A stretch of DNA of 64,000 nucleotides, from contig MUCR01000019.1 in assembly GCA_002816455.1 (NCBI GenBank), positions 1-64,000 on the forward strand, given 5' to 3'. The position numbers and the translations under genes were made by a program. The first letter of the stretch is position 1, and each line of letters starts with the position of its first letter. Of this stretch, positions 34,976 to 43,393 are shown piece by piece. This DNA comes from SAR202 cluster bacterium Io17-Chloro-G4 (GTDB lineage: Bacteria; Chloroflexota; Dehalococcoidia; Lucifugimonadales; UBA3495). The notes under the pieces are model-generated. The model saw only the letters and a program-made list of their open reading frames with translations, had not been told where the DNA came from and ran no database searches.

Positions 34976-35398
34976 ATGAAATTTGAAGATGCTCGTCCAT
35001 TCATGGAAAAAAACCACCGTGCAGTAATTTCCACATACCAAGCTAACGGAGCAATGCAGACCAGTATCGTGGTTTCCGGGGCGTATCAAGGGAATGCGGC
35101 ATTTGTTATCGTCCGCGGAGACTCAGCCAAGACCCGTAACCTGCGGCGGGATCCCCGTTGCACCGTGATGGCTGTGGATAATGACTGGCGTGACTACACC
35201 GTGGTGGAGGGACAGGCCCAACTGAAGGACTACCACAACACCCCGGCCGAGGAGTTCAGAGTGCTGCTACGGGAGGTTTTCCGGGCCTGCGGAGATAAAG
35301 ACCACCCGGATTGGGAAGAGTACGACCAAGCCATGGTGAAACAAGATGCAGTGGTGGTTTTTGTGACGCCAGAGCGGGTCTACGGTAAGCTTCGGTAG
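34976..35398 (+). CDS. PPOX-class F420/FMN-dependent oxidoreductase-like protein
   Basis: 140 residues forming a split beta-barrel flavin fold. NHRAVISTYQANGAMQTSIVVSG, AFVIVRGDSAKTRNLRRDPRCTVMAV and DYTVVEGQAQL match the pyridoxamine 5'-phosphate oxidase-like group in which F420-dependent enzymes fall. GAGGTGATGAA lies just upstream of the ATG. Possible reactions are reduction of activated double bonds or quinones; the cofactor (FMN, F420 or heme) cannot be fixed from sequence. A related but distinct paralogue is at 46 kb. It stands alone ahead of the HicAB module. Confidence 0.82.
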   Translation: MKFEDARPFMEKNHRAVISTYQANGAMQTSIVVSGAYQGNAAFVIVRGDSAKTRNLRRDPRCTVMAVDNDWRDYTVVEGQAQLKDYHNTPAEEFRVLLREVFRACGDKDHPDWEEYDQAMVKQDAVVVFVTPERVYGKLR

Positions 35399-35520
35399 TT
35401 ATGACCTAGAGACTCGACAAGCGGGTGTGAAGAAGCAACTAAGTAAACATAACCGGTTAGCTAGCATGATGTTAGTGCCTGGGGCATTAAAAACGCAGGC
35501 AGGGGTGTCGGAGGCGGATC

Positions 35521-35724
35521 TTGCTTAAAGTTCGGGACGCAATTCGCTTGATCGAAAGGGATGGCTGGATTCTAGTGCGGACCAAAGGGAGCCACCGTCA
35601 ATACAAACACTCGACCAAACGGGGTACTGTAACCATAGCAGGAAACCCAAACCGGGACTTAGCACCTTGTACTTGGAACAGTATATTGAAGCAGGCCTCC
35701 TTGAGAGATTTGGAGGGAGAATGA
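35521..35724 (+). CDS. hicA: HicA-family toxin (mRNA interferase)
   Basis: 67 residues of the dsRBD-like HicA fold: VRDAIRLIERDGWILVRTKGSHRQYKH, with the catalytic His in GSHRQYKH, then GTVTIAGNPNRDLAP. Start is TTG with GGAGG six bases upstream. Its TGA overlaps the hicB ATG (ATGA). The toxin inactivates mRNA when free. Confidence 0.9.
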   Translation: MLKVRDAIRLIERDGWILVRTKGSHRQYKHSTKRGTVTIAGNPNRDLAPCTWNSILKQASLRDLEGE

Positions 35725-35933
35725 AATACGTGGTGGTCTATGAGCAGACACCCACCGGTTGGTCAGCATATGTGCCCGATCTGCCAGGCTGCGTAGCAGC
35801 CGGTAAGGAAAGGACGGAGACTGAGCGTATTATCCGCGAGGCCATCGTTTTTCACTTAGAAGGGTTAAGGGAGAATGATGTACCCATACCAGAGCCGGGC
35901 ACTTGGACGGAGACAGTGGAGGTTGCAGGGTAA
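35721..35933 (+). CDS. hicB: HicB-family antitoxin (short form)
   Basis: 70 residues from the ATG in the ATGA overlap with hicA; the track's longer start is spurious. YVVVYEQTPTGWSAYVPDLPGCVAAGKERTETERIIREAIVFHLEGL is the partial RNase H-like HicB domain. There is no C-terminal DNA-binding helix, so this short form may not autoregulate on its own. It should neutralise HicA. A second HicB-like gene follows 25 bases downstream. Confidence 0.9.
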   Translation: MKYVVVYEQTPTGWSAYVPDLPGCVAAGKERTETERIIREAIVFHLEGLRENDVPIPEPGTWTETVEVAG

Positions 35934-35958
35934 TGCTTGCAATTCAGGAGTCTATGAA

Positions 35959-36198
35959 ATGAAGGACAGTGCCAAGTACGTAAAAATCGTAGAGTGGTCA
36001 GAAGAAGACCAGTGCTACGTCGGAAGCGCTCCAGGCTTTATGTTTGGAGGCGGCGACGGAAGTGACCACAAGCAAGTCTTCGATGAGCTATGCCAGGCCG
36101 TCGAGGTGGCGATTGAACTGTATAGACATGACCGCGAGCCTTTGCCACCGATAACGGCGGTGCGCGATTTTGCGACTAGGCTGCAGGATGTTGCTTGA
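35959..36198 (+). CDS. Second HicB-like protein without its own HicA
   Basis: 79 residues from ATG MKDSAKYVKIVEW with AGGAG eight bases upstream. KIVEWSEEDQCYVGSAPGFMFGG ... DELCQAVEVAIELYRHDREPLPP matches a HicB-like family found widely in bacteria. It differs clearly from the adjacent hicB, so it is not a recent duplicate. It may modulate the same toxin or be an orphan. Same strand and 25-base spacing suggest co-transcription with hicAB. Confidence 0.8.
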   Translation: MKDSAKYVKIVEWSEEDQCYVGSAPGFMFGGGDGSDHKQVFDELCQAVEVAIELYRHDREPLPPITAVRDFATRLQDVA

Positions 36199-36212
36199 AC
36201 TGTCGGACCCAC

Positions 36213-37220
36213 CTACTCAGGCATCACCAAAGTAGCGTCGGCTAGGCAGACCAAATCGCCCCTCTGGTTCAGGCCCTTTACCTGGCAGGTGACGATCTGC
36301 CGGTCATCCTCCAGTCTCTTATCGGTTATTTCCCCTCCGAACGTGACCATGTCTGTAGTGCGGAAGGGTTCTATTGCCCTCATCAGTAGGCTTCCGCCAC
36401 CGTAGAACGCCTCCAAGGGGAAGGATAGCTGCAGCATCTGGTCCACATAGGACATGGTGGCGGGACCGGAATTGACCGTGCCACCGAAAATGTTCTGTTT
36501 GGCGAACTCCTCGTCCGTGTGAATATTGCTTTCACGGGGCGTTCCCGCCATACGGAAGTCGTTTTTGCGGTTGATTATCTCCTGGCTTTCGGCCATCGTC
36601 AGCGTTGCCAACTTGTCGCCCACGGAAATATCGTCGAAACCCAATAAGCGCTGAACGGGCTTTTCAGCCGGAATCGGGGGCGGCTCTACGTCTCCTTTAC
36701 TGGAGCCCTTTTTAGCTTTGGGCGTTTGCTTCTGGCCCTTGGCATATTCGAAGATGCAGGTGTAGTCGTACTCGGCCACCAATTGGCGGAGTTGGTTGAC
36801 CGCGCGTACTCCAAAGGTCACGAACTTACTTCCGCGGCGCTCGTACTTCTCCAAGACTCGGCGGGTGCCGGTAATGGTGTCTCCGGCCCTTGCCGGTCGG
36901 TGACAGCGTATCTCGCACTTGGCAAACGGGGTCTGCCGTCTCGCCGTAACGGAATCCTCCAGCGCAATGAAACCGTTGTTTTCGGCGATGTTCTCTCGCA
37001 GAAGGGGCGCATAGGTCAGGACCATGGTGGGCATGGCCACCAGCGGCTCCCCAGGGTCCGCGTCTCCGCCTGCCGGCTTGTAGCGAGGGTCCGGATTTTG
37101 GGCGACTTCCGCATATTTCGCTATGCTCTTGTCCGTTAGCTCGACCAGAGTTGTGGCGCCAGCCTGTCCAGTAATTACGGCTTTGTAGTCCCACAGCTTT
37201 TCGCGCACTTTCGCAGTCAT
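36213..37220 (-). CDS. Double-hotdog MaoC-family dehydratase
   Basis: 335 residues with two hotdog domains in one chain. The N-terminal half (about 1-155) resembles FAS1-like dehydratase domains (ELTDKSIAKYAEVAQNPDPRYKP, FAKCEIRCHRPARAGDTITGT). A charged linker (KGQKQTPKAKKGSSKGD) leads to the C-terminal half (about 190-335), with NIHTDEEFAKQNIFGGTVNSG carrying the MaoC-like Asn/His-region, but with Thr-Asp rather than the usual motif. Expected activity is hydration or dehydration of an acyl-CoA. Compare the two separate single-hotdog genes at 16.6-17.4 kb. Confidence 0.8.
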   Translation of the reverse strand: MTAKVREKLWDYKAVITGQAGATTLVELTDKSIAKYAEVAQNPDPRYKPAGGDADPGEPLVAMPTMVLTYAPLLRENIAENNGFIALEDSVTARRQTPFAKCEIRCHRPARAGDTITGTRRVLEKYERRGSKFVTFGVRAVNQLRQLVAEYDYTCIFEYAKGQKQTPKAKKGSSKGDVEPPPIPAEKPVQRLLGFDDISVGDKLATLTMAESQEIINRKNDFRMAGTPRESNIHTDEEFAKQNIFGGTVNSGPATMSYVDQMLQLSFPLEAFYGGGSLLMRAIEPFRTTDMVTFGGEITDKRLEDDRQIVTCQVKGLNQRGDLVCLADATLVMPE

Positions 37221-37433
37221 GATTTTTCCGCCCTCGCAAGTTGTTTGGCTAAGCTTCCCAGCCTTATGTTATGTTCACTACCCGAATTTTCGTTGACTAT
37301 ATTAACTCAACATTGACGGCGAGGAAATAGGTCAAGGAAATTAGGACCAACGCTTGCGGCGCATCGAAGGCTACTCGATAATGGGGCGATAAAACTCAGG
37401 CGGTTGGCCGCCTGCGCAAAGTCAGGAGGAAAA

Positions 37434-38366
37434 ATGAAAGTAGGATTCATTGGGTTAGGCACAATGGGCGGCAGCATGGCCTACAACGCCCTGCAAGGCG
37501 GACACGAACTAGTGGTCCACGACATTCGGCGGGAGTCGGCAACGCGCCACCTAGAAGCGGGCGCCGTATGGGCCGACACTCCAAGAGAAGTGGCCGAGGC
37601 CAGCGACATTGTCCTCACGTCTTTGCCCGGACCCGTCGAGGTGGAGGCCGTAGTTTTGGGGGAAGACGGCATTGGACAAGGCCTGACTGCCGGCAAGGTG
37701 TATTTGGACCTAAGCACCAGCACTCCTGGGCTAATCCGGAAGATTCACCAAGAACTCGGCGCAAGGGGTATAGACGTTCTCGACGCCCCGGTTAGCGGCG
37801 GGCCAAAGGGCGCTGCATCCCGAAATCTAGCCATCTGGGTTGGCGGCGACAAAGCGGTTTTTGAACGCTGCAAACCGGTGCTGGATGCCATAGGAGACAA
37901 GGCTTATTACGTGGGCGAAGTTGGAAGCGGCTCTATTGCCAAACTGGTGCATAACTGCGCTGGTTACGTGATCCAGGCGGCCTTAGGCGAAGTATTTACC
38001 ATGGGCGTGAAAGCTGGGGTAGAGCCATTGGCCCTGTGGCAGGCGGTACGAAAGGGCGCCACGGGTCGCAGGGGCCCTTTTGAAGGATTGGCAGAGCATC
38101 TGCTGCCGGGCAAATTTGACCCGCCAGATTTCGCTCTGCGCTTGGCCCGAAAAGACGTAGACCTGGCTGTGGCAGTGGGCCGGGAATTCGATGTTCCCAT
38201 GCGCTTGGCCAACCTGACCCTGATGGAGATGACAGAAGCCTTAAACAGGGGCTGGGGAGACAGAGACTCCCGAGTGGCCATGCTCCTTCAGGAGGAAAGA
38301 GCCGGAGTGGAAGTCAGGGTCGACCCGGAAGTCCTGGCGAAAGTGTTGGAGGAGGAACAAGGATAA
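37434..38366 (+). CDS. 3-hydroxyisobutyrate dehydrogenase-family NAD-binding protein
   Basis: 310 residues from ATG MKVGFIGLGTMG with AGGAGG directly upstream. The Rossmann loop is GFIGLGTMGGSM, the substrate motif DAPVSGGPKGAA, and the catalytic Lys is in GSIAKLVHNCAGYV. Beta-hydroxyacid dehydrogenases of this family oxidise 3-hydroxyisobutyrate, tartronate semialdehyde-type or related acids with NAD(P). Neighbouring genes do not fix the substrate. A convergent hairpin follows. Confidence 0.9.
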   Translation: MKVGFIGLGTMGGSMAYNALQGGHELVVHDIRRESATRHLEAGAVWADTPREVAEASDIVLTSLPGPVEVEAVVLGEDGIGQGLTAGKVYLDLSTSTPGLIRKIHQELGARGIDVLDAPVSGGPKGAASRNLAIWVGGDKAVFERCKPVLDAIGDKAYYVGEVGSGSIAKLVHNCAGYVIQAALGEVFTMGVKAGVEPLALWQAVRKGATGRRGPFEGLAEHLLPGKFDPPDFALRLARKDVDLAVAVGREFDVPMRLANLTLMEMTEALNRGWGDRDSRVAMLLQEERAGVEVRVDPEVLAKVLEEEQG

Positions 38367-38371
38367 AAGTT

Positions 38372-38407
38372 TGGGGAACCCTTTCTAACAAGAAGAGGTT
38401 CCCCAAG
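38372..38407. terminator. Convergent hairpin between hydroxyacid dehydrogenase and gcvPB
   Basis: TTGGGGAACC and GGTTCCCCAA form a perfect 10-bp stem with a 16-base loop. It lies midway between convergent genes; there is no long T-tract on either side, so bidirectional termination is likely but imperfect. Confidence 0.65.
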
Positions 38408-38411
38408 AGGC

Positions 38412-39905
38412 TCAGCTTGTCTGCCGCTTCCACCTCAAGTCCGGCTGGCGGGCGGCTGTGGCCTCGTCTAACCGCGAAACCGGGGTGGTGTGTGGCGCAT
38501 GGCGCACCAAATCAGGGTTTTCTGTGACCTCCCGATCAATGTCCCGCATCGCTTGGATAAACGAGTCCAGCGTCTCCAAGGTTTCCGACTCGGTGGGCTC
38601 GATCATCAAGGCCTCAGGGACGATCATGGGGAAATATAGCGTCGGGGAGTGGAACCCATAGTCCAAAAGCCGCTTGGCTATCTCCAGACCGCTGACGCCC
38701 CTGCTTTTTTGCCAATCCGCCGAAAAAACCGCCTCGTGCATGCAGGTACGGTCGTAGGGCAGATGGTAGGCGTCTTTAAGCCCCTGCATAACATAGTTGG
38801 CGTTTAGCACGGCGTTGCCGCTGATTTCCCGCATCCCATCGGCGCCCAGCGTGCGAATGTAGGTGTAGGCCCGGACTAAAACGCCAAAGTTGCCGTGGAA
38901 CCCGCTCATCTTGCCAATAGTATTTTCCGGCTCTGCTAGTGCGTAGGTCGTGTTATCGTCGGTCCCACCGTTGTTACCGGGGATATCGCTAACGACCACC
39001 GGCGCAGGCAGGAAAGGGGCCAGGGTGTCTCCGACACATACGGGCCCGGCCCCCGGGCCGCCGCCGCCGTGTGGTGTGCTGAACGTCTTGTGCAAGTTCA
39101 GATGGGCAACATCGAAACCCAATTCTCCCAGCTTTACCCGACCCAGCAAGGCGTTCATGTTGGCGCCGTCGCCGTACACCAGCCCACCGGCTTCATGCAC
39201 CACAGCGCACACGTCCACGATATTGGTGTCAAAAAGGCCTAGAGTGCTGGGCAAGGTGATCATTACGCCTGCCAAATCCGGCCCGGCAACCTCTTGCAAA
39301 GCCTCCATGTCCACGTTGCCGTTCTCGTCCGATGCTAACTCGACGACCTCAAATCCGGCCATAGCGGCGGAGGCTGGATTGGTGCCGTGGGCGCTATCGG
39401 GGATGGCCACCTTGCGGCGAGCAGTATCGCCCTTGGCTAGGTGGTAAGCCCGGATCATCAGCATTCCGGCGAACTCGCCGTGGGCGCCAGCCAAAGTGGC
39501 TAAACTGACGGCGTTTAGACCAGTAATCTCACCGAGAAACCCCTGCAACCTGTATAGGAGTTCCAAAGCTCCCTGGGACTGTTCGGCGGGTTGCAACGGA
39601 TGAATCCCGGCGAAGCCGGGCAAAAAGGCCACTTCGTCGTTAATCTTGGGGTTGTACTTCATCGTGCAACTACCCAGGGGGTAGAAGTTGGTGTCGATGG
39701 AAAAGTTGAGCTGGCTCAGAGCGGTGAAGTAATTGACCACTTCGGGCTCGGACACCTCCGGTAGGTCCAACTCGGCCCGCAGCAGGGACCCGTCAGGCAA
39801 CTGTTGAAAGGGCACGTCGCTTTCGGGTAAGACCACGCCCACCCGACCGGGCACGCTTTGGTCCATGAGCAAACGGGAGGTATCTCGCGTCGGTCTATTC
39901 GCCAT
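38412..39905 (-). CDS. gcvPB: Glycine dehydrogenase (decarboxylating) subunit 2, GcvPB
   Basis: 497 residues, the C-terminal half of P-protein as a separate subunit. The PLP lysine is in NLHKTFSTPHGGGGPGAGP; FYPLGSCTMKYNPKIN and PDSAHGTNPASAAMAG are hallmark motifs. With GcvPA it decarboxylates glycine and passes aminomethyl to lipoyl-GcvH. Its ATG overlaps the gcvPA stop by one base (TAATG). It ends the gcvT-H-PA-PB operon. Confidence 0.97.
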   Translation of the reverse strand: MANRPTRDTSRLLMDQSVPGRVGVVLPESDVPFQQLPDGSLLRAELDLPEVSEPEVVNYFTALSQLNFSIDTNFYPLGSCTMKYNPKINDEVAFLPGFAGIHPLQPAEQSQGALELLYRLQGFLGEITGLNAVSLATLAGAHGEFAGMLMIRAYHLAKGDTARRKVAIPDSAHGTNPASAAMAGFEVVELASDENGNVDMEALQEVAGPDLAGVMITLPSTLGLFDTNIVDVCAVVHEAGGLVYGDGANMNALLGRVKLGELGFDVAHLNLHKTFSTPHGGGGPGAGPVCVGDTLAPFLPAPVVVSDIPGNNGGTDDNTTYALAEPENTIGKMSGFHGNFGVLVRAYTYIRTLGADGMREISGNAVLNANYVMQGLKDAYHLPYDRTCMHEAVFSADWQKSRGVSGLEIAKRLLDYGFHSPTLYFPMIVPEALMIEPTESETLETLDSFIQAMRDIDREVTENPDLVRHAPHTTPVSRLDEATAARQPDLRWKRQTS

Positions 39906-41302
39906 TATGAAACTTCCGACAACGCCGACACCAAGGCGTCAATATTGTCCCGGGAGTTCATCTCGGTCACACAAAGCAGCAAGCCACTGGGGATCTTGTC
40001 GCTCACGTCCAGACCGCCCAAGATACCGCGTTCCAGCAACCTGCGGTTGACCTCCACCGGCGACGTCGGGCACTTCACAAGGAACTCTTGGAAGAATGTG
40101 CCATTGATGGCCAAGGAATAGCCAGGTAGTTCAGCAATCTTGGCGGCGGCGTAGTGGGCCTTTTGGTAGCATAACTCCGCTACCTGCCGCATCCCTTGTT
40201 TCCCCATGGCCGCCAAGTAAACCGTGGCCGCCAGGGCATAAAGAGCTTCGTTGGTACAGATATTGCTGGTGGCCCGCTCCCGGCGTATGTGCTGCTCTCG
40301 AGTTTGCAAAGTCAGCACGTATCCGGTGTTCCCGTTGCTGTCAACAGTGCGCCCGGAAAGGCGGCTGGGCATTTGCCGTATGTACTCTTCTTTGGTGGCG
40401 AAAAGTCCCACGTATGGTCCGCCGAAACTGGCCGGAATCCCCAGCGGCTGTCCTTCGGCGGTAACGATGTCTACCCCAAAATGGCCGGGCGGATTGAACA
40501 TTCCCAACGCGGTAGTGTCGGTTGATACGACAATAAGGGCGCCGTGGTCGTGGGCTGTCTCTGATTGTGCGCCCAAGTCCTCAATATATCCGAAGAAGTT
40601 GGGGTACTGGACCACGAGACAGGCCGCTTCATCGTCAATGTTTAAGTATTCCGGCGACGCAGTTGTGGTTTCGATCCCTTGAGCCTGGCAGTAGGTGCGA
40701 ATCACCTGCTCGTAGGCGGGGGAAAGAGTCTGGGAAAGGACTACTTTGTTGCGCTTGGTCACCCGGCAGGCCATCAGCGCACCCTCGGCCAAGGCGGTGG
40801 CGTTGTCGTACATCCCTGCGTTGGCGACTTCCATGCCAAACAGGTTGCAGACCAGGGACTGGAACTCGAAAATGACTTGTAAAGTACCCTGGCTGGCCTC
40901 GGCTTGGTAAGGAGTGTAAGCCGTTAGAAACTCTCCCCGGGTCACTAAGGCTTTGACGATGGCAGGAATAAAATGATGGTAAGACCCTGCGCCCAAAAAT
41001 GAAGGCCCGGAATTTAAGGAGCGGTTTCGGGAGGCCAGAGCAGTCAATTCCTGCTGGATTTCCAGCTCAGAGAGAGGGCCAGGCAGGTTTAAAGATGGGT
41101 TGCGGAAGGATTCGGGAATATCATGGAACAACTCGTCAATCGAGCTTAGCCCAATGGCCGAGAGTACTTTCTTTTGCTCGTCCAGAGTGTTGGGGATGTA
41201 GTGAGACTGGAAGTGAGCTTTCCCGGTCACAGTCAGACCGGATCCACTCGTGCCGGTTTCACTTTGGCCGGTCTGTGGGTGAAGTTGGCGTGAAATGGTC
41301 AC
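39905..41302 (-). CDS. gcvPA: Glycine dehydrogenase (decarboxylating) subunit 1, GcvPA
   Basis: 465 residues, the N-terminal half of P-protein. Seen motifs: HYIPNTLDEQKKVLSAIG, FLGAGSYHHFIPAIV, TAYTPYQAEASQGTLQVIFEFQ and the GCN-like GMYDNATALAEGALM. The start is GTG, sharing four bases with the gcvH stop (GTGA). Lacks the PLP lysine, as expected for subunit 1; it forms the heterotetramer with GcvPB. Confidence 0.97.
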   Translation of the reverse strand: MTISRQLHPQTGQSETGTSGSGLTVTGKAHFQSHYIPNTLDEQKKVLSAIGLSSIDELFHDIPESFRNPSLNLPGPLSELEIQQELTALASRNRSLNSGPSFLGAGSYHHFIPAIVKALVTRGEFLTAYTPYQAEASQGTLQVIFEFQSLVCNLFGMEVANAGMYDNATALAEGALMACRVTKRNKVVLSQTLSPAYEQVIRTYCQAQGIETTTASPEYLNIDDEAACLVVQYPNFFGYIEDLGAQSETAHDHGALIVVSTDTTALGMFNPPGHFGVDIVTAEGQPLGIPASFGGPYVGLFATKEEYIRQMPSRLSGRTVDSNGNTGYVLTLQTREQHIRRERATSNICTNEALYALAATVYLAAMGKQGMRQVAELCYQKAHYAAAKIAELPGYSLAINGTFFQEFLVKCPTSPVEVNRRLLERGILGGLDVSDKIPSGLLLCVTEMNSRDNIDALVSALSEVS

Positions 41303-41691
41303 GACAAACCGCTGGTGAACGCCTCATACTCCTCGGCGGTCATGAGGTTATCAATCTCCGAGGCGTCGCTCATGGCCACCCGGATCAGCCAGCCCTCGCC
41401 AAACGGATCCTGGTTGGCGATCTCAGGATGATCCAATAAACGCTCGTTGATTTCTATTACTTCACCGCTTACGGGAGAAAACAGGTCGGAAACGGATTTT
41501 ACGGATTCGATCTCGCCCATTTTCCCCATAAACTTCACCGCTGCGCCGAGCTTGGGCAATTCAACGAAAACGACGTCGCCCAACTGGTCTTGAGCGTAAT
41601 GGGTGATGCCTGCGGTCGCCTTCCCTGCCGCAGCGTCATCTACCAAGACCCATTCGTGTTCTTTGCTGTATCTCCGGTCATTGGGATTCAA
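41299..41691 (-). CDS. gcvH: Glycine cleavage system H protein
   Basis: 130 residues, normal length. The lipoyl lysine is in GEIESVKSVSDLFSPVSGEV. HEWVLVDDAAAGKATAGITHYAQDQLGDVVFVELP is the standard N-terminal half. The start is TTG: GGAG lies four bases upstream, and MNPNDRRYSKEHEW fits the family opening. GcvH shuttles the aminomethyl group between P, T and L proteins. L-protein (lpd) and lipoyl ligases are not in the window. Confidence 0.97.
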   Translation of the reverse strand: MNPNDRRYSKEHEWVLVDDAAAGKATAGITHYAQDQLGDVVFVELPKLGAAVKFMGKMGEIESVKSVSDLFSPVSGEVIEINERLLDHPEIANQDPFGEGWLIRVAMSDASEIDNLMTAEEYEAFTSGLS

Positions 41692-41819
41692 TTTGCTCCG
41701 TACCTCCTGTCCCTTTCGGCTTGCCCAGCCTGCCTGGATTTATTCCAGTTCCGAGGCGATCCTTACCCGGTGGTTCACATAACCTAACGATTTTTACCCT
41801 AATTGTCGTAGAGATGGGT

Positions 41820-42938
41820 TTATTTAGCTCGGGTATAAAAGGGCAGAGGCACCACTTCCCCTTGGATGACTCGTCCTCTTATGTCGATGGCCAATGTCTG
41901 GCCGGGTGTGGCGTAACGCTCCAAAACGTAGCCCATGGCGATGCTGGTGTCAAGGGTGGGAGAATAGCTGCCGCTGGTGACCCGGCCGACCTCTTCTACT
42001 TGGACTCGGCCCTCGCCTAATATTGCATATCCCTCTCTAGGAGCGCTGCGGCCCGAAATGGTCAAGCCCACGAGGGTTCGCTGGACGCCTTCCTCCCGCT
42101 GCTGGCGCAGGACCTGCGCGCCGACGTATTCTTTGTCAAAACGGACAAAACGTTGCAGTCCGGCCTCAATTGGACTGGTTTCTTCGTCAATCTCATGCCC
42201 GTGAAGAGGGAAGCCGGCTTCCAACCGAAGCACATCTCTGGCGCCCAGGCCGCAGGGCAACGCGCCGCCGTCCACTAAGGCTTCCCACACGGAAACGGCA
42301 TTAGAAGCTGGCACAACCAATTCGAACCCGTCTTCCCCGGTATAGCCGGTACGACCCACAAAGAACTTTTTCCCTTTTAGAAGGCCCTCTCCCCAAGAAA
42401 ATGGGCGGAGGCTGGAAGTCGGGGAGCCGTCACTTAACCGGCCTAACCGGTCGACTAGCTTCGCTGCCTGAGGCCCTTGGACCGCAATCAAGGCCGTGTC
42501 CATGGTACGGTCGCCAATCTCGCAACCGCTGGGAAATTTTTCCGCTAGCCAACGTTGGAACCAGGTGACTACAGTATTCCGGTTGCCTGCATTGGGAATT
42601 AACAGATAGCGGTCTTGCTCCAGACGATAGAAAATCGTGTCGTCGATGACGCCGCCGGTTTCGTTGCAGATGAAGCAGTACCGGGCCCGGCCCACTGCCA
42701 AGCTATGCGCCGACCCTGTGAGCACCCAGTCCAAGAACTCGGTGGCTTTGGGCCCGGTTATATAGAGGCGGCCCATGTGGGAAACATCGAAAATGCCGAC
42801 TGCCGTCCGAACAGCGTTAATTTCCGCCAGCACGCCTGAATACTGCACCGGCATATCCCAGCCGCCAAAGGGGACGGTGCGAGCGCCCATGGCCAGGTGT
42901 GTGGTGTATAGGGATGTTTTTAGGAGGTCCTGAGCCAA
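41820..42938 (-). CDS. gcvT: Aminomethyltransferase, glycine cleavage T protein
   Basis: 372 residues from TTG at [18 protein letters not shown] lies five bases upstream and this length fits the family. The track start adds 83 residues that translate a dispersed repeat (VRPEPVEG) and are not real. Motifs: [48 protein letters not shown] and [17 protein letters not shown]. It transfers the methylene group to tetrahydrofolate, releasing ammonia. First gene of the gcv operon, 128 bases before gcvH. Confidence 0.96.
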   Translation of the reverse strand: MAQDLLKTSLYTTHLAMGARTVPFGGWDMPVQYSGVLAEINAVRTAVGIFDVSHMGRLYITGPKATEFLDWVLTGSAHSLAVGRARYCFICNETGGVIDDTIFYRLEQDRYLLIPNAGNRNTVVTWFQRWLAEKFPSGCEIGDRTMDTALIAVQGPQAAKLVDRLGRLSDGSPTSSLRPFSWGEGLLKGKKFFVGRTGYTGEDGFELVVPASNAVSVWEALVDGGALPCGLGARDVLRLEAGFPLHGHEIDEETSPIEAGLQRFVRFDKEYVGAQVLRQQREEGVQRTLVGLTISGRSAPREGYAILGEGRVQVEEVGRVTSGSYSPTLDTSIAMGYVLERYATPGQTLAIDIRGRVIQGEVVPLPFYTRAK

Positions 42939-43146
42939 AACTGCCCCTTTCGGAAATGCCTGGAACGGCGGTGGCGGGTGCGACGGCTGCCGGAAACGCG
43001 GATTGGATGATAACTCTAGCCCAGTCTCGGCGCAAGGGGAAAACATTTTCGGGCAGCCTCTCCCGTTCGTGATGAGCCATGCGGCTCCGCTTAGGATAAG
43101 CTTGTCTAAACACCGTTGTGCGCCCGACCTAAGTGATGACAGTGAT

Positions 43147-43220
43147 GGAGATCCTTCGACAGGCTCAGGACGAACGGACGCCGCCACCCCGTTGGTGGTG
43201 AGCTTGTCGAACCATCACCA
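43147..43220. repeat. Dispersed repeat, family C, copy 1
   Basis: GAGATCCTTCGACAGGCTCAGGACGAACGG followed by CGTTGGTGGTGAGCTTGTCGAACCATCACC. The two halves contain inverted CTTCGACA/TGTCGAA-type arms. Related degenerate pieces occur at 15.18-15.35 kb. Read in frame it gives the telltale VRPEPVEG peptide. Confidence 0.8.
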
Positions 43221-43322
43221 AACCCGTGCTCCAGGTTAGGTTCTTGTTGCAGCATAGGTGACAAACGGATGGTGAACAGCCCATGCGAGGGCGTGTCTCA
43301 GGAATGAAACGGGTTTTTGCTG

Positions 43323-43331
43323 TGCTATAAT
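43323..43331 (+). promoter_or_regulatory. Extended -10 promoter element (TGCTATAAT)
   Basis: TG-n-TATAAT is a perfect extended -10, about 62 bases upstream of the SDR start. No good -35 is seen, which extended -10 promoters tolerate. Activity inferred. Confidence 0.45.
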
Positions 43332-43393
43332 CCCGGCGGCTGGCAGGCGTGCGCCGGGCTTGGATTCAAGAAACGGAGCGGGCAGAGGGTGTC

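Larger units (their letters stand above)
42939..43393. other. Intergenic region with a family C repeat and a candidate promoter
   Basis: 455 bases between divergent genes. It contains a family C repeat (43147-43220) and an extended -10 (43323-43331). I looked for a glycine riboswitch upstream of gcvT but did not recognise its paired aptamer cores. Confidence 0.5.

Noticed and set aside
43002-43187. N-terminal extension of gcvT
   Set aside because: It translates a dispersed repeat, and a TTG with a good ribosome site gives the normal GcvT length.
42939-43393. Glycine riboswitch upstream of gcvT
   Set aside because: Expected for a gcv operon, but I could not recognise the conserved aptamer cores by eye; a covariance-model search would decide.
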